A stretch of 64,000 nucleotides of DNA from Euonymus europaeus (lineage: Eukaryota > Streptophyta > Magnoliopsida > Celastrales > Celastraceae), in contig OY756964.1 of assembly GCA_963580455.1 (NCBI GenBank), positions 2,852,001 through 2,916,000 of the forward strand. The letters run 5' to 3'. A program made the position numbers and the translations under genes. Of this stretch, positions 39,212 through 53,193 are shown one piece after another; the first letter of the stretch is position 1, and each line of letters begins with the position of its first letter. Below the pieces are notes generated by a model. It saw only the letters and a program-made list of their open reading frames with translations. It was not told the origin of the DNA and ran no database searches.

Positions 39212-42200
39212 TTACTCTAACTTTGAACACATACCAAGATTATCACGCAACCTCAAGAACACCTCCAATTTGAGCGGCTTTGTCATAATATCAGAAAGTT
39301 GTTCTTGTGTACTGCAGTGCACCAGTTCGACAGCTCCCTCCTTTGTCAAGTCACGCAAAAAATGAAATCTCACATCTATATGTTTGCTCCTCCCATGCAT
39401 GACTGGATTTTTCGAAAGTTTTATAGCCGAGCTGTTATCACAATAAATTGTTGTGAGTATGTCCTAGCTTCTCAAGAACTCTTCTCAACCAAACTCCTTG
39501 GCATGCACAATATGCTGCTGCAATGAATTCAGCCTCTGTAGTGGATAGGGTCACAACTGGTTGTTTTTTCGAAGACCATGAAACTGCTCCGGTTCCAAGC
39601 ATGAAAGTATATCCAGAGGTGCTTTTCCTATCATCAATGTCACCTGCATAATCACTATCAGCAAACCCCACTAATTCTTCTTTTCCACCTTTTTTATAAG
39701 CAATCCCCAGCTCTGCCGATCCCTTCAGATACCTTAGGATTCTTTTTGCAGCTTGCAAGTGTAATTCAGTGGGCTTCTCCATATATCTACTGATCAAGCA
39801 AATAGAATACATTAAGTCTGGCCTTGTAGCAGTTAGGTACATGAGGCTGCCTAGTAACTGCTTGAACATTGTTGAATCTACAGCAGCTCCTCCTCCAATT
39901 TTTGACAATCTGAACCCTGGAACAATTGGATTCTTCACAGCGTTACTATTCAGCATCCCAAACCTCTCCAAAACTTCATATGCATACTTCTTCTGATTGA
40001 TAAATATTCCATGCTGACTCTGTATGACTTCTACACCAAGGAAATACTTCATTTTTCCAAGATCAGACATTGCAAATTCCTTCTTCATTGACTCCTTAAA
40101 TCTCACAAACATATCCTCATTGTTTCCAGTAAAAATTAAATCATCTACGTAAAGACTTACAATGAGAATCTTACCTCCAGCTTCAGTCTTTACAAACAGT
40201 GTGTGTTCACAGTAGCATTTCTCAAAATTCTCTTTAATGAAATATCCTTCAATTCTGCTGTACCAAGCTCGGGGAGCTTGCTTAAGACCGTACAATGCTC
40301 TTTTAAGTTTATAAACCTTGTGTTCTTCCCCCTTTCTTTCAAATCCTTGTGGTTGATCAACAAACACAGCTTCATTTAATTTTCCATGCAAGAAGGCGCT
40401 TTTCACGTCCATTTGATACACACACCAACCCTTGTGTGCCGCAAGAGCAAGAATCACTCTGATAGTATCCCATCTGGCCACCGGAGCAAACACCTCATTG
40501 TAATCGATACCATGTTGCTGTGAGTAACCCTTTGCTACAAGACGAGCCTTAAACTTGTCCACCTCGCCCTTCTCGTTAAACTTGGTTCTATAAACCCATT
40601 TCACTCCTATTTTCTTTGCTCCTTCTGGTAATGTTGTTAACTCCCAGGTTTCATTCTCTTCGATAGCTTTGATCTCCAATTTCATGGCTTCTCTCCACTT
40701 TGAATTTTTGACAGCTTCTTCGAAGGATACAGGGTCTTCAGCAGCAATGAACATCACCAAATTTTCAATCTCATCTTCCTCTGATAAACCTTCACCAGAC
40801 ACATAATCTTGCATCCAAGAAGGCTCTCTTCTGTTCCTCCCTTGAACTGGACTCAAAGAACCTTCTTCATTTGATTCATCTGATGGAGAATTGATATCTC
40901 CACCTTCTTCTACTTCCTCATTTCCAGCATTTACAGCTTCTTCAGATTGATTTTCTTGATTCCTAATTTCTTCCTCGTCACCCCACTCTAATACATCAGC
41001 TTTCAACTCACCAGTATTTCCCCAATCCCATTTCTCATCTTCAGCAAATACCACATCCCTACTAATGACCACCTTTTTTGAAACTGGATTGTATAGTCTA
41101 TAGGCTTTCGACTCCTCACTTACACCCAACAAAACACATCTCTCACTCTTATCATCCAACTTTGATCTTCGACTGTCAGGAATATGGACATGAGCAACAC
41201 ATCCAAATACTCTAAAATAATGCACAGTAGGTTTGTTACCACTCCAGGCCTCTTCAGGTGTTACCTCCTTCACAGCTGAGGTTGGACTCCGATTTAATAT
41301 ATGTATCACCCAATTGACAGCTTCAGGCCAAAATTCCTTAGGAATTTGTTTCTCTGATAACATGCTACGTACCATGTTCATGACAGTGCGATTTTTCCTC
41401 TTTGCCACCCCGTTTTGTTGGAGTGTGTAGGCAGCAGTAAGCTGCCTAGCTATTCCATTTTCACTACAAAACTTATTAAACTCCAATGAGGTGAATTCTC
41501 CACCTCTGTCAGTACGTAAACAACAAATAAGATTACCAGTTTCCCTTTCAACAAGTGCTTTCAGCCTTTTAAACACATCAAATGCCTCAGATTTTTCTGA
41601 CAAGAAATAAACCCAGGTCTTCCTACTATAGTCATCAATAAAGTTGATTAAATACCTTTTGTGGCTATGTGATTCAGGCTTGATAGGTCCGCAAATATCA
41701 GCATGAACCAATTGAAGACGTTGTGAGGCTCTCCATGGGCTCATCTTGGGAATTACTTCTCTGTGTTGCTTCCCCACCATGCAGTCAGAACAGACCTTTG
41801 ATGGAGCTTTAAGAATTGGAAGTCCTCTCACCATTTTCTTGTTGATAAGAGTTCTCAGTCCCTCAAAACTGAGATGTCCAAATCTACAGTGCCACAAATG
41901 TGAGTTGTCTTCAGTCACAGTTTGAAAGCATGTTGTGGTTTGGGGCATCACTGAAGCCAACACAACGAACATCCTATTTGCTGACATTCTAGACTGCATA
42001 ATTAATCCCCTCCTTGGATGATAAATGTTGCACATCCCATTTCGAATCAGAATGGCAAGACCTTTTTCTTGCAGCTGGCCAACACTCAAAAGATTATTCT
42101 TTAGCTCAGGCGCAAAGTAAACTTCAGTGATTACCTGAGTCATGCCACCCACTTGAAGTCTGATATTTCCTTTCCCCATTACCAGCATCTTTGAATTGTC

Positions 42201-43211
42201 ACCAAGCTTCACAGACTGCCTGAACTTTTCATCAAGATCTGAGAAAAATTCCTTAGTACTACACATGTGGTTGCTGCACCCAGAATCTAAAAACCACACA
42301 TTCTCCCTTGTTGAGTTATTCATCGTGACATATGACATTAATAGCATTTCCTCGTCTCCATCCAACTCAGCATAGTTTACATCGTTCCCCAAACTAGGGC
42401 ATTCATACTGAAAATGGCCTAGTTTGTGACAGTTGAAACATTTTACAAGAGCTTTATTGAAGGGTTGCCTACCTCTGCCTCGACCTCTTCCTCTAAAACT
42501 TCCACGAGCTCTTCCTCTCCCTTCAACTTTGTATGCATCTCTTTCTTTATCCGGGGCTGAATTGGTGATATTTAAAACCTGCTCTTCCTCCTTTTGTCCA
42601 TGCATCCTCTGTTCGTGGACTAACAGGCTGCTCTGAAGCTCATCTATGGTCATGGTCGAGAGGTCATTGGACTCTTCAATCGAACACACAACATAATTGA
42701 ACTTTAGAGTCATCGATCTTAAGATTTTTTCAATGATCACATTTTGCTCCATTTTTTCACCATGTGCTTTCATCTTATTTGCAATGGTGAGTGTCCTGGC
42801 AAAGTATTCATCCACCTTTTCACCCTCCTTCATGCCAAGAATCTCAAACTCCCTTCTCAAAGCCTGTAGCTGAGCACGTTTCACCTTCGTAGAGCCTTGA
42901 TACTTCTGCCTCATCGAATCCCAAATAGCCTTCGCAGTCTCCTTATTGAGAATGGTCTTAATAATAGTTCTATCTATAGCTTGGAATAGATAGTTCTTAA
43001 CTTTTAAATCTTTTAATTTCATATCTGTAATGGTCTTACGCTGCACCTCTGTTGCCCCTTCAGCTGGTACAGGTATCTCGTTCTCTATCAAATCCCAATA
43101 CTCCTTCGATCGGAGGAAATTTTCCATGAGCATAGCCCAATGATCGTAATGACCATCGAACCGTGGAATCGCTGGCTGAATGAAGCTGTTGTTCTCTGTT
43201 GTCATGATCAT
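39212..43211 (-). CDS. copia gag-pol polyprotein, frameshifted and with a mutated integrase
   Basis: The frame 43211-39438 encodes 1257 residues. In order: gag capsid region (UBN2-like), a zinc knuckle (CFNCHKLGHFQYEC), an aspartic protease (WFLDSGCSNHMC), a GAG-pre-integrase zinc region, an integrase core, a reverse transcriptase with YVDD and an RNase H. Two lesions stand out. The integrase third catalytic residue is Lys604 in NGVAKRKNR, where copia integrases have Glu (NGVAERKNR); the first two Asp residues (HADICGP, RTDRGGEF) are kept. In RNase H the frame breaks near 39441-39460 and resumes in the next frame down to 39212 (KHIDVRFHFLR to the end). The coding region is otherwise open. I infer the copy cannot integrate by itself. 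Confidence 0.93.
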
Positions 43212-43262
43212 TTCCTTCTGTGCTCACTCAATCAGGCCCTGTGATGGGGCTCCGATACCACT

Positions 43263-43515
43263 TGTTAACTTAGTAAGCGTAGTGTAACTCACTGTATTTG
43301 GGAGATGAAGCTACTAATTATTCAATAAAGCAGTGGCTGTATATAAGCCTTTTACAAGGAACAACAGAAAAACAAACTCCACGTTTTAGACTCCCTAAAA
43401 ACATGGCAAGTGGCCTAGACCAATTCACATACTAAACTACACTAACAACTTACCCAAAAAGTGGGATATTATTAACAGAAAGCAGAAAATACAATTAACC
43501 CTTAATGCTTCAACA
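43263..43515 (-). repeat. 5' LTR of copia element 1
   Basis: 253 bp, TG...CA, next to the primer-binding site. It ends against the right TTGTT target duplication. Confidence 0.95.
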
Positions 43516-43836
43516 TTGTTGCCAGTAATGGCTGATATACTGGGCGGAGAAGGGTTGATTAGGGAGCTGTGTAATGGGTTTGAGTTGTTGATGGATAAAG
43601 AGAAGGGAGTGATCACTATGGATAGCTTGAAGAGGAACTCTAGTTTTCTGGGTTTGAAGGATTTGAAAGATGATGAGCTTGCAAGTATGGTGAGAGAGGG
43701 TGATATTGACTGTGATGGGGCCTTGAATCAGATGGAGTTTTGTGTGTTGATGTTCAGATTGAGTCCTCAGTTGATGGAGGATTCTTGGATGTGCCTTGAA
43801 GAAACTCTTGAAGAGGAGCTCAAGGATGTTGCTTGA

Positions 43837-45155
43837 TTTCTGAGAGGCGGAAAGAACGACACCGTTTAGTTCTTGTAAAGTTCATTGTTTTGGTGAAAAT
43901 GCAAATGTTGTTTTGTGATGACTTTCATCTCTTCTTTTTCTGCCTTCTTGATTGTCACTGTGAATTAACAACGAACTTCAATGTAACTTTATCAACTGTT
44001 TACAGAGATTTATTTGGATCCTCGGATTCTTTTGATGCATATAAAAGTCTGCATTTCTTCATTTCACCAGCAAATTAGAAGAGACTATTGTTTTTTGACT
44101 TTTTGGCCATCTGATCAGGTCTCCAAATTTGATTGGGTCAGCTAAAATGTCTCAAGCCCATAATGTTCCTGAATGGGCTCTAGCCGGGAAACGTTTGGGC
44201 TTGGACCCGTTTACATCCTGTAAACATTACTAAGGGAGTTTGTGAATATATGCTTAATCTCCACTGTTCCATTAATGGAGTGCAGAGGACTGCAGACAGA
44301 TAGTCTCATCCAGACAATCTAGATTCTTCTGGTGTAAACATTATCAAATCACTTGACCTCCAACCCAAAATTTAATGGGCCAAGCCCAGCTAGGTAATGT
44401 TTTGAAAATATTAGGCTGGATTGTTTTACTTTACACAAGCATGCATGCATTTGTAGCTTTGCTTACTTGTCTTTCGTATAATATCAACAGTTTTTTCGAT
44501 AGTCGATCGATTATATCAAATAAATATATGCTTATTTTTGAAATTAATTGACCGATGATGTTCGGTTATTTTAATTTTTTGCAACCCAAATTAGGAGTGA
44601 CTTTTTGTTGCTATATACAACTTGTGATGCTCTCTTTTCTTAATGCTAATTATATTAAATGTTACGAAAATTTATTAACATTACTTTTGACACCAAAACA
44701 ACCAATTGGACGTATTTGAGATTGTTTTATGTATTTATCTGAAACAGAGTAGAGGCCCAAAAAGTAGTTGGGCCAAAATGGATCATCCCTTTTAATTTAA
44801 AAGAGGAAGGTTCATGTGCCTGCCAACGTATAACCCATTCTCTTGTGAGGGCCATTATAATTAAACATGGGCTTCAAGTTAGTTGTGATGGGCTGATGGC
44901 ATAAGGAATTGTGGATCGTGGAGAAACTGTCAAATGGGCCGGTTGAAGTAATGTACAAATTGCACACTTTACAGGACCTGGACCTGACTGAACGACAAAT
45001 GGGTTTTCAAAAGCCCAATAAAAGGATATATCTGTAATTACACTCTATAAACAACCTGTCATACCCCAATATAAAACCCTCATCTTCTCTTCCATTTTGC
45101 AGCCGCCTCCTTTACCTCACCTCTCAAAGCCCTAGTTTCTCAGTTTCTGTCAGCG
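43837..45155. other. 3' flank of the EF-hand gene and L8 promoter region
   Basis: No gene. The last 400 bp hold the L8 promoter, including several TGGGCC motifs and an AAAACCCTC motif close to the expected transcription start near 45075. Confidence 0.5.
44769..44940 (+). promoter_or_regulatory. Site-II (TGGGCC) elements upstream of RPL8
   Basis: TGGGCC occurs at 44769-44774 and 44935-44940, about 390 and 220 bp before the L8 start codon. TGGGCC/T elements are known TCP-binding sites in plant ribosomal protein gene promoters. Confidence 0.45.
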
Positions 45156-47358
<2,203 letters not shown>

Positions 47359-48399
47359 GGTGCTTAAATTGGTTTGCTATTTTGATTTGTCTTCGCATAC
47401 TATATTATTTTTGGCATCTTGCAAGTTGATTACTATTGTGTTCCTATGGAAGGTTCCTATTTCCATGTCTAGGACTTCTGTTTGTTGTCGTGGGATTTAA
47501 TGGTTTATCTTTAACGATATATTACTTTCAAGTTACCAATTTTACCAGAAAAAAAAGTTGTGTGCGCATCACAGTTTTGCAGGTTTTGTGAACCCAAGCT
47601 GGTTTCACTGAAGATGAAGTATTCAGTGTTTGGGCCAATATAGAGTTTGGATTCTTCGATTCAAAAGAAAGAATGGCCTTTTGGTTCAATTAGAACTTGA
47701 TTTGTTGGGGCGGTACGATTTGGACTTTAGACTTTAATTCTGGCCCACAGTTTTTTTTCCAATGGTCTTCAACAATTGGCCTCCATAATCCATATGTTGA
47801 ATTGTTGATTGTCCCAGTTCCCGTCATCAAGTCCAAATTTATCTGGGTGTGCTACTGGTATGGCCCTGTGTTCGTTTGGGCTATACTACTTGCACTGTAC
47901 TGAAATGCTGATCCAAATAAATGCTCAATCCAGACCATCTGATGATATATCTGCGTTTTGAATTTCCATTTTGTTTGGGGCCAAATTTGAGGCTGGATCT
48001 AGCAGCAAGATGGAACTTGGAAGTACTAGTAGTCTTGTACTACCGTGTTCAAACACGGACCCGACAGGCCTGGGAGAGAGTGTTTAATTGAGAGTATATT
48101 TGAAAATGTATAAGTTGATTGATAAGTTATATAGAGTGTTTAATAACGTTTGAGTTGTTAATTAACTATTAGTGATATATAAATTAGTTTAATAATAAAA
48201 TAAAAGTTATAAAATATATAATTTTTTCGAAATTTAACAAATATTTTATTTTAAGAGTAAAAAAGAGAAATGTGTGAGAGAATTGAGATAATAAAAAAAA
48301 TTGAAGAAAAAAAATTATATATAAATGATGTGATTGCTAAACGATAAAATTGAGGTTATAAATTGAGCATATACGCTCATTCACGCCCAATCAAATACA
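47359..48399. other. L8 3' flank
   Basis: 3'UTR and flank of L8. Up to about 48000 this DNA is also present, diverged, at 57780-58440. The part from 48080 to 48360 is AT-rich. No gene. Confidence 0.55.
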
Positions 48400-48585
48400 T
48401 GTTGAACAATTTGTCTCTATGAGGCCCTTGAAAGTTTGGGTTTGCTTGGTAGCCGGATAAGCCCAATTCATCGACTTCCTGTTTCTTCTCGATCTGTATT
48501 GACAAGCGAGTCTCTCTGAAAGCTCTTCGAGTCGAAGCTCCCAGATTATTTCGTGATCTGCAATAGCAGTTCTTCAATTTTTGTG
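48400..48585 (+). other. Probable 5'UTR exon of the 2OG oxygenase gene
   Basis: A less AT-rich, C/T-rich leader-like segment (around TTCCTGTTTCTTCTCGATC) ends at a good donor (TTTTTGTG|GTAAAC, 48585/48586). With the acceptor CTGATCAG|TAGGTG (53738/53739), ten bases before the oxygenase ATG, it would define a leader intron that now contains the whole second copia element. This is inferred from motifs only. Confidence 0.4.
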
Positions 48586-48774
48586 GTAAACTTCCATAAT
48601 TCTCGGTCTCTCTTTTCAATTCATTTCTTTTCGACTTTCAATATTTTAACCCTAAAAGTTTTGAAGTTGCAATAATCATTTGATTTTAGTGTTTGCGGTT
48701 TTCTATATGTATGCGTACGCCTAGTCCGTCATGGAACCCTACATTGCTTCAATGTTGATTTCTTGGTTTTGTGT

Positions 48775-49288
48775 TGAAATAATGTAAACTTTGTTTTGTT
48801 TTGCAGGTTACTCAAGTGTAGAATTCATGAAGAAGTTAGAGAAGTTGAGGAGGAAGAAGAAGAAGTGAGATGAGAGGAGAACAGCTGAAAGTGAACAAAA
48901 GTATATTTCATTCACTTAACATTCAAAGAAGTAAATGATTCAAATAAATACATGTGAGATTTGTAACGGTCACTGATATGTGACAGTCCTACAAAGCTAA
49001 GCATACTGACACTAACGGTAACAAACTTAAATGAAGATAAGAATGATGGTCAAAGGCCCATAATAAAGATGAATAACATGTATAGGCCAATACAAATAAA
49101 CTGGCCCAAGAGATAAGACCTTCAGCCCATCACAACCCATCATCTACCTTCAGCCCATCATCACTAGGGCACAAAAGCCTGAAACCAAAAGAGACAGAGA
49201 GATGAAATCGTGAATACAATCTTCAGAGGTGACGAAATCCAGTTCATCAAAGATCATTGACACTATCTTGGTTTATCTTGGTTTATCA
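48775..49288 (-). repeat. 3' LTR of copia element 2
   Basis: 514 bp, TG...CA, adjacent to the G-run polypurine tract. It carries an internal duplication around GCCCATCA and a doubled CTTGGTTTAT near the end. Confidence 0.92.
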
Positions 49289-52200
49289 CCCCCCCGCAAG
49301 TTGAACATGGTGATCAACAATGTTCAACTTGTGCAGGAGGTGTTCAATTCTGTGAACAGCAAGTGGCTTAGTGAGCAAATCACCAGGCTGGTCAGCAGAC
49401 TTCAAGTGAGCTAGTTTGATCATCCCTCGTTCTACTTTTTCACGTGTGGAGTGAAGGTCTATTTCAATATGTTTTGTACGTTCGTGAAAGACGGGATTGG
49501 TGGCTATGTGAATAGCCGCCTGGTTGTCACAGTGCAAAGTCATTGGAATTTTGATCTGTATTTGAAGCTCTCGAAATAGACTATGGATCCATGTAAGTTC
49601 ACTTGTGGTGGAGGCCATGGCTCTGTATTCAGCTTCGGCAGACGATTTTGAAATTTTTTTCTGTTTCTTTGATTTCCAAGCCACAAGAGAGTCACCTATC
49701 TTGATACAAAAACCTATCACTGATCTTCTTGTATCTACACATGATGCCCAGTCTGAGTCACAGAACCCTTCAACCTGCATTTGGTTAGTAGTAGGGTACA
49801 ATAGACCTTTTCCAATAGTACCTTTCACATATTTTAAGATGCGAATTGCAGCTGAAAAATTGCAGCTGAAAAATGAATGTCAGTAGGTCGTTGAATATAT
49901 TGACTTAGAGTATTAACAGAATAAGTGATATCTGGCCTGGTAATAGTTAAATACATAAGTCTGCCAATTAATCTCCTGTATTGCAGAGGATCAGGAAGAG
50001 TTTTGCCTTGTGTAAGAGACAATTTGGCATTTGTATCAATAGGTGATTTACTAATTTTTGAGTTTTGAAGACCTGTGTCTATAAGTAAGTCATTTGCATA
50101 TTTCCTTTGTGTGATATAAAATCCTGATGGTGTCCTATGAACTTCTAGACCTAGAAAAAATCTAAGATTTCCCAAGTCTTTAATTCTGAAGCAAGTTGCT
50201 ATATAATTTTTGAAATTTTGAATTAAAGTTAAATTGTTGCCTCCTACTGCCATGTCATCAACATAGAGAAGAAGAATGATTTTGCTGCCATTTTTGTTGT
50301 AATAAAATAAAGAATAGTCAGATTTGCTTTGTATGAATCCAAACCTAAGTAAAGCTTCTTTACATTTTAGGTTCCACTGTCGTGATGCTTGTTTAAGTCC
50401 ATATATGGACTTTTTAAGTCTGCACACTAAATCTGTATTTCTGTGAGAATGACCGGGGGGTATTTTCATGTACACCTCTTCTTCTAATTCGCCATTAAGA
50501 AAGGCATTATGTACATCCAAATGATGCACTGCCCAATTGTTCATTGCTGCTAGGGCTAGAAATATTCTCACAGTGGTTATCTTAACCACTGGAGCAAATG
50601 TTTGATTATAATCAAAACCTGCCTTTTGACTATAGCCTTGAGCTACTAAACGAGCTTTATACCTCTCTATTGTGCCATCTGAGTTGTATTTAATTTTAAA
50701 AATCCACTTACAACCTATAGGTTTTCTATTTGGTGGTAGTTTTGTGAGTTCCCAAGTCCCATTTTCTTCTAAAGCCTTCATCTCAGCTTCCATAGCTAAA
50801 TACCATTGTCTATCTTTTATGGCCTGACTATATTTTGTTGGTTCTGGATGTTTAATAATTGCAGAAACAAAATGATCATGAGATGAAGGATGCAGATGAG
50901 GAGTGACAGCTGCACATTCATAATCAGAAAGGTATGTAGGTCTTCTCCTAATTCTTTGAGTGTTTATAGTGTGTGATATATTTTGGTGTGGAAGTGATTG
51001 AAATGAAGGTGGAATTTCTGTGGAAATGTTTGTATGTGTATAAGATTTTTTTTCTGGAACATGTTTAAAAGGAAAATCTGTTTTATAAAATTTTACATCC
51101 CTAGAAGTAAAAATTTCTTGAGTTTGTAAATTGAGTAACTTGTATCCTTTAACCCCTAGAGGATATCCTAAGAAAACACAGGGTATGGCTCTAGGATCAA
51201 ATTTTGATCTTTGCTTGTTGTCTTTTGCAAGACAAAAACATCCAAAAACCTTAAGGTCATTGTAGTTTGGTGGAGTGTTATGTAAGATTTGATAGGGAGT
51301 CTGTTTGTCAAGAACTCTAGTAGGCAGTCTGTTTATTAAATAAACAGCGGCCTGTAAACAGTATGACCAAAATTGTTCTCCTAGGCCACTGTGGATTCTA
51401 AGTGTTCTTGCTATGTTGATAAGATGTTGGTGTTTCCTCTCCACTACACCATTTTGTTGTGGTGTATATGGACAGGATTTCTGGTGAATAATCCCTTCTG
51501 TCAAGTAGAAATCATGCATGAGGAATTCTTTGCCATTATCAGACCTGATTGTTTTAACAGTTTTTGAAAACTGAGTTTTGACATAGTTTATGAAATATTT
51601 GATGTATTTTCTTGTTTCTTCTTTATTCTGCATTAAGAAAGTCCATGTCATCCTAGAATAGTCATCCACAACAGTGAGAAAGTATCTAAAACCATCCAAT
51701 GAAATAGTAGGGCTAGGTCCCCAAATATCAAGATGTATTAAGTCAAAAATGGCTGTGGACAAGCTTGAACTAGTACAAAAAGATTTTCTCTTCATTTTTC
51801 CTAGGTCACATTCTATGCATTCCTCTTGTTTGCTATTGAAAAATTCTGGAATGAGTCTGGAAACTGCTTGTGAGGGGTGTCCAAGCCTTCTATGCCATAA
51901 TCTAGACGTGGAAATAGAGTTGATCAAGCTTAGGTGCTTCCTGTCATCTGAATTGAATAGGTAGAGACCTCTAGATACCATTCCCATCCCAATGTTCTTC
52001 AAAATGCCTAGGCCCTGCAATTCACACCTATCCTTAGAAAAAAGTATAGAATGTTCAGTTTGTTGTGTTAACTTACTTACAGAAATTAGGTTGTAATTGA
52101 AAGTTGGTACACACAAGACATGTTGTAATGTAAGTTGTGGTGTGAGTTGGACAGTGCCTATATGAGTGATTCTATGTTTTTCTCCATTAGGTAAGGAAAC

Positions 52201-52536
52201 AAATGAATTAGTTGTGGGATGATATGTATGAAAAAAAAAGTATGACACACTACATGATCTGTTGCCCCACTATCAATAAGCCATTTAACAGAATGAACAT
52301 TAATAAGAGGGTTACCTGAGACAGAAGCAACAGTACCAGTGTGTTGTGGTCCTTCCAGAGAAGATTCTGTGGATGGAACTCTGGTTTTGAGAAAGGTAAT
52401 AAGTTGTTGATATTGTTCTGATGTGAGATCTGCTGTAGGTCGAGTTTCAGCTTCATTGGGTGGGTTGGAACCCACATGATTTACAGAATAAGATCTCCCA
52501 TTGTTGCTTGGTCTAGGTCTCTTGTTAGGATGAGTT
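49286..52536 (-). pseudogene. copia element 2 gag tail and pol, frameshifted
   Basis: The minus strand encodes the end of gag and protease (WLIDSGATDHVV), integrase (RSDNGKEF, then PQQNGVVERKHQ with its catalytic Glu intact), reverse transcriptase (YVDD) and RNase H (SSAEAEYRAMA). Two breaks are visible. One is in a T homopolymer just after the protease (about 52235-52245, FFFHTYHP region). The other is a 14-bp tandem duplication of AATTGCAGCTGAAA-type sequence at about 49845-49875, which shifts the frame between RT and RNase H. Confidence 0.92.
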
Positions 52537-52980
52537 GGTGCACAGATATGAGAAATGCTCTTGAAGCAAGAAACAAAATGGGGTTTTTAGATGGTTCTCT
52601 ACCCATCCCACCCATGTCAGATCCCAATTATCCTTTATGGAAACAAAGCAACAGTCTCATCAAGACTTGGATAACAAATACTGTCTCAGCTCAAATCAGA
52701 GTCAGCATTACCAGTTGGGATACAGCTCAGGAACTATGGGCTGACTTGAAGAATAGATACTCTGCAGTGAACAAGGCTCGCATATTTGAACTCAAAAGGG
52801 AAGTTGCTAATGCTAAACAGGGTTTGCTCACTGTTACAGAGTACTATTCAAAGCTAAAAACTCTATGGGATGAACTCAGGGATTATCAGAGATTACCTCC
52901 ATGCACATGTGGCCATCTCAGACCATTAACCATCAAACATGAAGAAGAGAAGACGAAATCCAGTTCATATGTTCCTACTT
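52537..52980 (+). pseudogene. Inverted gag segment inside copia element 2
   Basis: On the plus strand, opposite to the rest of the element, the frame reads MRNALEARNKMGFLDGSLPI, then WADLKNRYSAVNKARIFELK and LWDELRDYQRLPPCTCGH. This is a copia gag (UBN2-like) core. The gag start (MDPQEIHAS) is on the minus strand at 53179 and the gag tail on the minus strand below 52536, so the middle of gag has been inverted in place. Breakpoints are estimated to within about 20 bp. Confidence 0.88.
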
Positions 52981-53179
52981 GAGAAAATTTTGTACCAGTG
53001 GAAAATTGATTGTCTAACTGTGAAAGAAGAGTGGCCACAGTTGATGGAGGAAGACGTTCTGAATTCAGAACCGAACCATTCCTCATATAATTTGCAGCTT
53101 CTGAAAGCACTGCTGAAATATTGGATGTGTCAATAGAAGTTGTTGTAGTTGTGGAAGCATGAATCTCCTGAGGATCCAT
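52981..53179 (-). pseudogene. N-terminal gag fragment of copia element 2
   Basis: Begins at the ATG of MDPQEIHASTTTTT, just inside the primer-binding site. It runs to SQLDNQFSTGTKFSQ and then meets the inverted segment. Confidence 0.75.
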
Positions 53180-53193
53180 GGGCTTCGATACCA

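Larger units (their letters stand above)
38921..43515 (-). mobile_element. Ty1/copia retrotransposon inserted in the EF-hand gene
   Basis: A 4595-bp element with 253-bp LTRs (38921-39173 and 43263-43515), each TGTTAACT...CTTCAACA, flanked by a perfect TTGTT duplication (38916-38920, 43516-43520). By eye the two LTRs are identical, so the insertion is young. It is oriented on the minus strand, antisense to the host gene. The primer-binding site TGGTATCGGAGC (43260-43249) is two bases inside the 5' LTR. The polypurine tract AAGGGAGGATA (39184-39174) abuts the 3' LTR. Order gag-protease-integrase-RT-RNase H marks it as copia type. Confidence 0.97.
38877..43836 (+). pseudogene. PBP1: PBP1/KIC-like EF-hand calcium-binding protein, split by a retrotransposon
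   Basis: The coding region is a single exon cut by an LTR element. The first 44 bases (38877-38920) encode MAGVGGKTVDFEDL and part of the next codon. The remainder (43521-43836) resumes exactly in frame as LPVMADILGGEGLIRELCNG. Without the insertion and one copy of the TTGTT duplication the gene would be 119 codons, the usual length of PBP1/KIC proteins. These are small single-EF-hand proteins (PINOID-binding protein 1; kinesin-interacting calcium-binding protein) that bind regulatory partners when calcium rises. The EF loop DIDCDGALNQME is complete. The family signature NQMEFCVLMFRLSP follows it. As it stands only 14 codons are joined to the promoter, so this copy should be null unless the 3' part is driven from another promoter; ATG 43528 could start a shortened protein. 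Confidence 0.92.

Noticed and set aside
49605..49886. Plus-strand open frames within the copia elements (for example also 51674-51964 and 42433-42636)
   Set aside because: Antisense shadows of the minus-strand pol genes. The only real plus-strand coding segment there is the inverted gag.
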